This document shows, piece after piece, positions 1-6,033 of a stretch of DNA of 18,247 nt; positions within the stretch are counted from its first letter, which is position 1; each line of letters starts with the position of its first letter. A program made the position numbers and the translations under genes. The notes beneath the pieces are model-generated. The model was not told the origin of the DNA. It saw only the letters and a program-made list of their open reading frames with translations, and made no database searches. Source of the DNA: TMED-70 sp036164085 (GTDB taxonomy: Bacteria; Chloroflexota; Dehalococcoidia; Lucifugimonadales; Lucifugimonadaceae); assembly GCA_036164085.1 (NCBI GenBank), contig JAYZJV010000010.1, forward strand, positions 1-18,247, in the 5' to 3' direction.

Positions 1-1
1 A

Positions 2-115
2 AAAATAATATCTCAAGGGAGACCAATTTGTACATTATGTCTAAATCCAATTAATAAGGATGGACATTTTTGCATTAAAATGAATGGACATATAGAGAAT
101 ATAAAAATTGTCTAA
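2..115 (+). CDS. DUF3090 family protein, C-terminal end only (5' truncated by window)
   Basis: Reading from base 2, an open frame of 37 codons runs into a TAA at 113-115. It contains the segment GRPICTLCLNPINKDGHFC, which resembles the end of DUF3090 proteins: a Gly-Arg-Pro, a Cys-x2-Cys pair, then a His-x-Cys before a short polar tail. The pattern looks like a small zinc-binding knuckle, but metal binding is inference. Most of the protein lies upstream of the window. Its stop overlaps the next gene's TTG start region by 8 nt, which suggests co-translation. DUF3090 and SCO1664-family genes are known neighbours in Actinobacteria and some Chloroflexi, and that pairing is the best support for this call. 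The biochemical function of DUF3090 is unknown. Confidence 0.72.
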   Translation, partial: KIISQGRPICTLCLNPINKDGHFCIKMNGHIENIKIV

Positions 116-824
116 CAAAGAAATCGAATCAAAATTAAGAATTTTTTCTATAGATTCACTGCGAGAAGTAATTAATGGGTCTAATAAAGTTTTTTTATGC
201 CAAATGTCAGGCAAAGATAAAGAAAACTTATTATCAATATATAAACCTATACAGGGAGAAAGACCATTATCGGATTTTTTTATTGGGAACTTATCATCAA
301 GAGAATTAGCATCATATGAAATTTCAAAACATTTTGGATGGCCAAATTTACCTCCTCTTATAATTAGAGATGGCCCTTTTGGTCTAGGTAGCTTTCAAAA
401 ATATATTGATCATGATCCTAAAAAAAATTATTTCAATTTATTTAATGATTATCAAAAAGATCTTAGTCTAATTATGATTTTTGATTCTATTATTCATAAT
501 ACTGATAGAAAGGCAGGATCAATTATTCTTGGTAAAAAAAATAAAATTTGGGCTATTGACCAAGCATTAACATTTAATCCACACACAAGACTAAGAACTG
601 TAATGTTTGAATTTAATAAAATGAAAATACAAAAAAATATTCTGTTGCAGATAGAAAATTTTGTTTTTGAACTTGAGTCTAAAAAAAATATATTTTGTAA
701 ATTGAGCAATTTAATTTCAAATGAAGAGATTGTAAATTTAATTGAAAGGTCAAAAATATTATTGAAAAACAAAAAAATTGCAGAACTTGATCCATATTCA
801 AATGTTCCATACCCTTTAGTATAA
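108..824 (+). CDS. SCO1664 family (phosphatidylinositol kinase-like fold) protein
   Basis: This 238-residue protein matches the SCO1664 family, which is distantly related to PI3/4-kinase-like ATP-binding folds. Lys46 in an IYKP context followed by GERPL would be the nucleotide-binding lysine. Next come the family's RELASYE helix (about 65-71), the RDGPFGLGSFQ block (87-97), the catalytic-loop-like NTDRK (131-135) and a metal-ligand-like Asp151. In relatives I remember, Asp151 sits in a Asp-His-Gly context; here it reads Asp-Gln-Ala. No substrate is established for the family. The TTG start at 108 overlaps the DUF3090 stop, and no better start lies further in before the conserved part. The gene ends 3 nt from the convergent IMPase gene. 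The family call is fairly firm; kinase activity is not demonstrated. Confidence 0.8.
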   Translation: MSNKEIESKLRIFSIDSLREVINGSNKVFLCQMSGKDKENLLSIYKPIQGERPLSDFFIGNLSSRELASYEISKHFGWPNLPPLIIRDGPFGLGSFQKYIDHDPKKNYFNLFNDYQKDLSLIMIFDSIIHNTDRKAGSIILGKKNKIWAIDQALTFNPHTRLRTVMFEFNKMKIQKNILLQIENFVFELESKKNIFCKLSNLISNEEIVNLIERSKILLKNKKIAELDPYSNVPYPLV

Positions 825-827
825 AAA

Positions 828-1739
828 TTATCTTAAAAAAAGAAATTTGATAAATCTTCTAAAGATATTAGTTTTAGACCTTCCGTTAGGCTTAATATTT
901 TTTAAAATAAAACCTTGAATTTCTTTATTAGATGCAAAAAATTTACCCCTCCATTTTTTCAATAATTCTAAGTTATAATAACCATCATCATAGTATTTTT
1001 TCCATGGGTTTATATCCTCCCAAATATTTTTTTTCATGTTTCCATAAAAAATACTTTTTTTAGATTCTTTGATTAATATCCATGCTGCTGCAAAATCCCA
1101 ACAAAAAGCATACCCAGACAAAGCCAATTGCGCATTGCCATTTGCAACCAAAGCCATTTCAGCAGCAGCAGAACCTAAATTTCTTAGTTCTCCGGAATTT
1201 TTATAAAATTGATTTTTTACTATGTAAGACAAATTGAAATAAGTAGGAGCGAATGAAAGAATTCCTGCTACAGGATATTTTTTTAGATCTTGATAATTCT
1301 TTTGAGAGAAATTTGAACTTATACCTTCATTTTTCATTGCATAGATTATAGAGTTTTTTTCCCAAGGCAAGCCTACTGCTCCTCCAATTATTTCCCCTTT
1401 ATATACAATAGCTATTGAAACACAAAAAAAAGGGATTTGATTGATAAAGTTTTTTGTCCCATCAATTGGATCAATTATCCATAAAAAGTCTGATTTTACA
1501 ATTTTTTCTTCTTTGCCTTCTTCGCCTAGAATCTCATGATTTGGAAATTTTTTATTTATATTATTAATAATCAAATTCTGTGAATCAAGATCAATTTGAG
1601 TTACCGGATTGTCTCCTGTTATTTCGTTTTTATCTTTTATTTTTAATATTTCTTTTGATGATTTCTTTATAAGATTTAGAGATTCCTCTATACATTCAAT
1701 TAATGTGTATTTAATTTGAGCTTTTAATTCTTTATCCAT
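828..1739 (-). CDS. Inositol monophosphatase family phosphatase
   Basis: A Mg2+-dependent phosphatase of the IMPase/FIG superfamily, acting in the cytoplasm on a small phosphorylated substrate. All metal-site motifs are present: Glu73-Glu74 in LGEEG, Asp90 and Asp93 in DPIDGT, and Asp215 in CWDFAAAW. At 303 residues it is longer than the usual roughly 260-270. The extra length is a C-terminal tail from about residue 250 rich in Lys, Arg and aromatic residues, ending FRRFIKFLFLR. Family members include inositol-1-phosphatase, fructose-1,6-bisphosphatase, 3'-phosphoadenosine nucleotidase and histidinol-phosphatase (HisN), and the motifs do not decide between them. It stands alone on the minus strand, divergent from pspAB across a 67-nt gap. 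The ATG at 1737-1739 is the first start in frame before the conserved region. The family is certain; the substrate is unknown. Confidence 0.92.
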   Translation of the reverse strand: MDKELKAQIKYTLIECIEESLNLIKKSSKEILKIKDKNEITGDNPVTQIDLDSQNLIINNINKKFPNHEILGEEGKEEKIVKSDFLWIIDPIDGTKNFINQIPFFCVSIAIVYKGEIIGGAVGLPWEKNSIIYAMKNEGISSNFSQKNYQDLKKYPVAGILSFAPTYFNLSYIVKNQFYKNSGELRNLGSAAAEMALVANGNAQLALSGYAFCWDFAAAWILIKESKKSIFYGNMKKNIWEDINPWKKYYDDGYYNLELLKKWRGKFFASNKEIQGFILKNIKPNGRSKTNIFRRFIKFLFLR

Positions 1740-1806
1740 AATTTAATTATCTTTAGTTTATTCTTTATAATGATAAAGATGAAAGTCTAATATTATAAGG
1801 GTAAAA
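1740..1806. promoter_or_regulatory. Short divergent promoter region between the IMPase gene and pspAB
   Basis: This 67-nt AT-rich gap separates two divergent genes, so it should hold both promoters. A TATAAT at 1766-1771 is a plausible -10 for rightward transcription, and a second AT-rich TATTAT lies at 1791-1796. No convincing -35 hexamer is visible for either. An AAGG just before the GTG at 1807 may serve as a weak ribosome binding site. In sequence this AT-rich, -10-like matches arise easily by chance, so only the arrangement is well supported. Confidence 0.35.
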
Positions 1807-2385
1807 GTGTTTAAGTTATTTCAGAAAAATAATTTCCTTAATGATTTATGGAAAAATTTTCAAATTCTTATCGATTTAAGCTCAGATAAAGACTCCAAGG
1901 TTAATATTTTTATTAAATCGGGGCTTCTTATATCTGATCATAATAAGAATGAATTTACTAAAAATATTAAAAAAAACATGGAGTCGATACTTAAAGAAGG
2001 AGATTCTTCGACGGGCACTTTATTAGAAGTTATTGAAGATAGCTCAGATATGTATTGGTTAGTTTTAAAAGATATTAAAGAATTTGATCTTTTGTCTTCA
2101 AGTTATACAGCATTAAATGCATTGAATGCTAATGATGCTTTAATAAATATTTTGGCTTTAGTTTTAAAGTTTGAATTTTATATTAAAAATTCAGAAAAAA
2201 TTGATATTTTTTTGATTTATAGAATAGATATAAAAAGTTTTTATCCTTTTATGCCAATTTCTCAAAACCCAAAATCTAGAAATAAAGAAATTGAAACTTT
2301 ATTTTCAACTTATTTAAGAAAAAATAAAATAAAAATAGAAACTTCTCAAAAAAAATGGTTGGGTGTATGGGGGATTCCATTCTGA
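1807..2385 (+). CDS. pspAB: PspAB-like protein (PspA-associated family)
   Basis: This 192-residue protein has the features of the PspAB family found in Actinobacteria, Chloroflexi and some archaea, named for gene neighbourhoods with the phage-shock protein PspA. Visible landmarks are Trp84 in a YWLVLKD strand, the central Leu/Ala-rich helix (about 97-120), FYPFMP at 145-150, Arg158-Asn159 with Glu161 (an R-N-x-E helix start), and the C-terminal WLGVWGIPF, which matches the family's W-x3-WG-x-P ending. No membrane segment or signal peptide is seen, so it is probably cytoplasmic. Its function is unknown; a link to envelope stress rests only on family naming, and no pspA is in view. It starts at GTG 1807 after AAGG and overlaps the next gene by 31 nt, so the two are probably translationally coupled. 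Confidence 0.72.
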   Translation: MFKLFQKNNFLNDLWKNFQILIDLSSDKDSKVNIFIKSGLLISDHNKNEFTKNIKKNMESILKEGDSSTGTLLEVIEDSSDMYWLVLKDIKEFDLLSSSYTALNALNANDALINILALVLKFEFYIKNSEKIDIFLIYRIDIKSFYPFMPISQNPKSRNKEIETLFSTYLRKNKIKIETSQKKWLGVWGIPF

Positions 2386-2924
2386 AAATAGCATTAATTG
2401 ATAAAGCTTATAACAAATTGCCTCACAATCTTATTAATTCATACAATAAAGAGATTGATTTTGTATATGAATCAAAAGAAGATTTTAAAGGTTTGATAAT
2501 TCTTACAGACACATTAGATAATGACCAAAAATTAATAATAAAAAAATCTGATAAATCTAAAATTCCAATTATAGGAATTGAAGATGGATTTGATGGGCTG
2601 AATTTATTTTTTGGTGGGAATGAAAGTAAAATAAAATCTAATTCTGTTTCCGAATTTTTTCTTAGCCCTGGAGCAAAACTTTCTCATATTATAGGCGGTT
2701 CAGGATGGGTAAAAGCTAATCTAAATTTAAAAAAAATGATTTTTACTAAAGATTTGTCAGATCGTTTTTTTTCATCAATTATTTCAAACACCGGCCAAAT
2801 ATTGGGGTATGAAAAGGCGGGGAATGACTGGCAGTTTGGACTAAAGTTTGATTTGTTTTCTCAAGATATACCCAAAGGATTTGATAGTATTCTTAGGGTT
2901 TTTTTTGATAAGTGTAGCGAATAG
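2355..2924 (+). CDS. Class I glutamine amidotransferase-like (peptidase C26-like) protein lacking the catalytic residues
   Basis: The 189-residue protein resembles the class I GATase/PuuD fold but appears to be a pseudoenzyme. The nucleophile-elbow strand reads IPIIGIEDGFDGLNLFFGG (70-88), laid out like the usual P-x-x-GIC-R-G-x-Q-x-LN-x-x-x-GG. The Cys is replaced by Glu76. Near the end, FGLKFDLF (161-168) sits where G-V-Q-F/W-HPE is expected, with Asp166 for the catalytic His and no matching Glu. No glutaminase or gamma-glutamyl hydrolase activity is therefore expected; a binding or regulatory role is inference. The gene starts inside the end of pspAB in another frame. An in-frame ATG at 2367 is an equally possible start and neither has a good Shine-Dalgarno. 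It is followed by the GC-rich element before gyrA. The fold match is by motif only. Confidence 0.62.
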   Translation: MVGCMGDSILKIALIDKAYNKLPHNLINSYNKEIDFVYESKEDFKGLIILTDTLDNDQKLIIKKSDKSKIPIIGIEDGFDGLNLFFGGNESKIKSNSVSEFFLSPGAKLSHIIGGSGWVKANLNLKKMIFTKDLSDRFFSSIISNTGQILGYEKAGNDWQFGLKFDLFSQDIPKGFDSILRVFFDKCSE

Positions 2925-2942
2925 ATAGAATGTATTAAAAAT

Positions 2943-2971
2943 CCCCTCGCGCGCTTGCGCGCGCGCGTGGG
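2943..2971. repeat. GC-rich inverted repeat with alternating CG tract, between the GATase-like gene and gyrA
   Basis: This 29-nt island is 25/29 G+C in otherwise AT-rich DNA. The core is CGCGCGC, TT, GCGCGCG, which folds as a stem with a CTTG tetraloop (C-G closing pair). Outer CCC (2943-2945) and GGG (2969-2971) can pair across a mismatched internal loop. Positions 2956-2969 are strictly alternating pyrimidine-purine. Read rightward there is no T-run straight after the stem. Read leftward the stem is followed by ATTTTTAAT, as in an intrinsic terminator, but no leftward gene ends here. It may end the upstream transcript, structure the gyrA leader, or be a DNA-level element. Confidence 0.6.
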
Positions 2972-2983
2972 AAACTATAGTTT
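2972..2983. promoter_or_regulatory. Perfect 12-bp palindrome and possible -10 element upstream of gyrA
   Basis: AAACTATAGTTT is an exact palindrome directly after the GC-rich hairpin and about 30 nt before the gyrA start. It contains TATAGT (2976-2981), one base from the -10 consensus. A TTGCGC lies 15 bp upstream, which is poor in match and short in spacing. It could be a promoter core, an operator, or a chance palindrome in AT-rich DNA. Only the palindrome itself is directly visible. Confidence 0.3.
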
Positions 2984-3012
2984 ATTTATATATAGAAATA
3001 ACTGGGGTAAAT

Positions 3013-5571
3013 ATGGTTACTGATAACTTAGGTGAAATCAGAGATGTAAATATACAAGACGAGATGAAAAGTTCTTATCTAGACTATGCCATGAGCGTTA
3101 TAGTCTCAAGAGCCCTTCCTGATGTAAGAGATGGTTTGAAACCAGTTCAGAGGAGAGTTCTTTACGCGATGCATGATCAAGGTATGAGGCCAGGCTCTTC
3201 CTATAAAAAAAGTGCAAGATTAGTAGGTGAAGTTTTAGGTAAATATCATCCACATGGAGACAGTTCTGTCTATGCAGCTCAAGTTAGAATGGCGCAACCG
3301 TTTTCTATGAGATACACATTGGTTGATGGTCAAGGAAATTATGGTAGCGTAGATGGTGATCCAGCTGCTGCTATGAGATATACAGAATGTAAACTTTCTC
3401 CAATTACAGAATCTTTACTAGGAGATATTGAAAAAGAAACAATTGATTGGGTAGATAACTTTGATCAGTCATTAAAAGAGCCATCAGTATTGCCAGCTAT
3501 TTTACCTAATTTACTTGTTAATGGTGCTTCAGGAATTGCTGTAGGTATGGCTACAAATATCCCCCCTCATAATTTAAGTGAAATATGTGACGGAATTGCT
3601 CTTGTAATTGATGACCCTCAAGCTAATGTTGATGACCTTATGAAAGTTGTAAAAGGCCCTGATTTTCCTACAGGTGCAGAGATATGGGGGCTTTCTGGGA
3701 TCCGTGAAGCATTTGCAACAGGTAGAGGAAGAGTTATGGTTCAGGCTAAACACATTTTAGAAGAAGTAAAAAAACAAGACAGACAAAGAATTGTTTTTAC
3801 TGAAATTCCTTACCAAGTAAATAAAGCTTCTTTGATAATGAAAATTGCTGAAATGATTAAAACTAAAAAGTTAGAAGGTGTTTCTGAAGTCAGAGATGAA
3901 TCAGACAGAAAAGGAATGAGAGTGGTTTTAGAATTACGAAGAGGGACTTCTTCCAGTCTTATTCTTAATAACTTATATAAGCAAACTCAACTTAGATCAT
4001 CTTTTTCTGTCAATATGATTGCATTAGTTGACGGAACCCCACAAATACTAAATCTTAAGCAAACAATAAATCATTATATAGCTTTTCGAGAAGAAGTTAT
4101 CAGAAGAAGAGCTGAATATGACCTTAGGCGAGCCCAAGCAAGGCTCCATGTATTAGAAGGATTGAGAATAGCAATTCAAAACCTTGATAGAGTTATTGAG
4201 TTAATAAGAGCCTCTGAAGATGTTGAAGCAGCTAGAAACTCATTGATGAATGAATTTGATTTAACAGAGATTCAATCGCAAGCAATTTTAGACATGCAAT
4301 TAAGAAGACTTGCTGCACTAGAAATAGAAAAAATTGAAAATGAATACAAAGAGTTAACTGAATTAGTTGCCGATTTAGAGGACTTGCTTTCTAACCAAAA
4401 TAGAATTCTAAGCGTAATTAAATCAGAAACACTCCAATTGAAAAGAAAATATGGAGAAGACAGAAGGACCTTAATAAATGAAACAGATTTGAAAGAATGG
4501 AAAAGAGAAGATATGGAGCCTCACCAAGAGGTGGTAATAACTCTTTCTAAAGGAGGTTATGTAAAAAGGATTCTTTCAAGTACTTATAGAGCGCAACATA
4601 GAGGTGGTAAAGGAGTTAAGGGCCAAAGGATGACAAAAGATGGTGACATAGTTCCTTATATACAGGTTGCAGATACACATGATACGTTGCTTTTTTTTAC
4701 TGATAAAGGGCGAGTCTTTTCTTTAAGAGTTTTTGAACTTTCAGCTGATCAGTCTAGAACATCTAGAGGAACACCTATATCTAATATTATTAACCTTGCA
4801 CCAAACGAAAAAGTTACCGCAATGGTTACTGTTTCAAGCCTACTTGAGGATACTTATTTAGTAATGGTTACTAAAGCAGGTAAAGTTAAAAGAATGCATT
4901 TACCTTTACTTAGAAATATGAATAAAGCTGGGTTGAATACTTTCAAGTTGGGTAAAGATGAGCTTGTTTCAGTTTCTCTCGCAGATCAAGATGAAGATGT
5001 TGTAATAGTCACACGAGAAGGATTGTCAATAAGATTTCCTTCATCTCAAGTAAGGCCTACACAAAGAGGAGCAGGTGGTATTAGAGGCATTAGAATGAAA
5101 ACCTCACAAGATGTAGTTGTTTATAGTGATGTTGTAAATGATGATGGCTACTTACTAATCGTAGGTAGGCGAGGTAAAGGCAAGTTAAGTGCTTTTAGAC
5201 ATTATAGATCTCAAAATAGAGGAGGCTCAGGTCTACTAACTTTAAAAGTTACTGCTAATACAGGAAAAGTGGCTGCAGGTGCTATTGTGAGTGAGGAGCT
5301 GGTAGAAGACTCAGAAGGGAAGTTGTTTTTGTTGACAGACAAGGCTCAAGTATTGAGAACTAGATTAGGAGAAATCAGGAAAACAGGAAGAGTAGCTCAA
5401 GGGGTTAAGATTGTAGATCCAGGTCCTGGAGACGCTATAAGTGGAATTAGAGTTCTAGAAGAGAGAAGAAAAGCCAGACAAGAAGTTGACATTATAGAGT
5501 TATCTAAACAAACTGAAAATACTGAAGAGTTAGAAGACTCAGATGATATAGAAAATACTGAAGAAAAATAA
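3013..5571 (+). CDS. gyrA: DNA gyrase subunit A
   Basis: The 852-residue protein is the breakage-reunion subunit of DNA gyrase, which with GyrB introduces negative supercoils using ATP. The N-terminal core has the DYAMSVIV and RDGLKPVQRR blocks (24-48), the quinolone-resistance region around HPHGDSSVY (79-87) and the catalytic Tyr123 in AAAMRYTE. The C-terminal DNA-wrapping domain carries the GyrA box as QHRGGKG (528-534), which separates gyrase from ParC, plus related QNRGGSG-type turns. The tail is acidic. Ser84 corresponds to E. coli Ser83, but position 88 (E. coli Asp87) is Ala rather than Asp/Glu. The ATG at 3013 follows GGGG at 3004-3007. gyrB is not in the window. The flavin-reductase-like gene starts on the base after the stop. 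Confidence 0.98.
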   Translation: MVTDNLGEIRDVNIQDEMKSSYLDYAMSVIVSRALPDVRDGLKPVQRRVLYAMHDQGMRPGSSYKKSARLVGEVLGKYHPHGDSSVYAAQVRMAQPFSMRYTLVDGQGNYGSVDGDPAAAMRYTECKLSPITESLLGDIEKETIDWVDNFDQSLKEPSVLPAILPNLLVNGASGIAVGMATNIPPHNLSEICDGIALVIDDPQANVDDLMKVVKGPDFPTGAEIWGLSGIREAFATGRGRVMVQAKHILEEVKKQDRQRIVFTEIPYQVNKASLIMKIAEMIKTKKLEGVSEVRDESDRKGMRVVLELRRGTSSSLILNNLYKQTQLRSSFSVNMIALVDGTPQILNLKQTINHYIAFREEVIRRRAEYDLRRAQARLHVLEGLRIAIQNLDRVIELIRASEDVEAARNSLMNEFDLTEIQSQAILDMQLRRLAALEIEKIENEYKELTELVADLEDLLSNQNRILSVIKSETLQLKRKYGEDRRTLINETDLKEWKREDMEPHQEVVITLSKGGYVKRILSSTYRAQHRGGKGVKGQRMTKDGDIVPYIQVADTHDTLLFFTDKGRVFSLRVFELSADQSRTSRGTPISNIINLAPNEKVTAMVTVSSLLEDTYLVMVTKAGKVKRMHLPLLRNMNKAGLNTFKLGKDELVSVSLADQDEDVVIVTREGLSIRFPSSQVRPTQRGAGGIRGIRMKTSQDVVVYSDVVNDDGYLLIVGRRGKGKLSAFRHYRSQNRGGSGLLTLKVTANTGKVAAGAIVSEELVEDSEGKLFLLTDKAQVLRTRLGEIRKTGRVAQGVKIVDPGPGDAISGIRVLEERRKARQEVDIIELSKQTENTEELEDSDDIENTEEK

Positions 5572-6033
5572 ATGATTGATGAGAGGGATTTTAGAAAATC
5601 TTGGAGTTTTTTCCCAACAGGGGTTTCTATATTAGCTGTAAGAAATGAACAGAATAATATCCATGGAATGACAGCTAGTTCTATAATGAGCATCTCACTA
5701 GATCCACCTATAATAATGGTTTCTATAGGGGTAGAGAGATCAATATTGAAAAATATAGAAAATAGTGATTTTGTATCTGTATCATTACTTTCTAATGAAC
5801 AATCGGATATTGCTACTTTTTTTTCAAAATCTAATAATTCTGAAAACAACTTTTTTGAAAATGATAAAGAAGCTTTTTATATAAAAGAATGCCTTTGTTA
5901 TTTTTTTTGTAAAAAAAGCAATTCTATAAAAATAGGAGATCATATAGTGTATTTTCTTGAAGTAGAAAAAATAGAATTTAAAGAAAAACCACCTTTGGTA
6001 TGGTTCAAAGGAAAATTTGAAAATAGTCTATGA
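5572..6033 (+). CDS. Flavin reductase-like (FMN-binding split-barrel) protein
   Basis: A 153-residue protein of the flavin reductase domain family (DIM6/NTAB type), cytoplasmic, binding FMN and often serving as the reductase partner of a flavin-dependent oxygenase. The N-terminal FPTGVSILA strand, the GMTASSIMSISLDPPIIMVSI block (residues about 28-48; the Thr-Ala-Ser-Ser segment is the phosphate-binding part) and the later GDHIVYFLEV strand (about 122-131) are typical. It is near the lower end of family length. The middle section (residues 75-105) is low-complexity, rich in Asn, Ser and Phe. Its ATG directly abuts the gyrA TAA, and its TGA overlaps the glycosyltransferase ATG (ATGA). No oxygenase partner is seen nearby, so its in vivo role is open; a plain FMN-binding protein is possible. 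Confidence 0.85.
   Translation: MIDERDFRKSWSFFPTGVSILAVRNEQNNIHGMTASSIMSISLDPPIIMVSIGVERSILKNIENSDFVSVSLLSNEQSDIATFFSKSNNSENNFFENDKEAFYIKECLCYFFCKKSNSIKIGDHIVYFLEVEKIEFKEKPPLVWFKGKFENSL

Noticed and set aside
2355..2924. Active gamma-glutamyl-GABA hydrolase (PuuD)
   Set aside because: Cys and His of the triad are replaced by Glu76 and Asp166.
2943..2983. Intrinsic terminator of the pspAB-GATase transcript
   Set aside because: The stem is strong, but rightward it is followed by GGGAAACTATAG rather than a T-run. The leftward orientation has a T-run but no gene to end. Kept as a repeat of unknown role.
5397..5849. 150-codon open frame on the minus strand across the gyrA end and flavin-reductase start
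   Set aside because: It is antisense to two well-supported genes, has low-complexity Ser/Ile-rich content and no recognisable motif.
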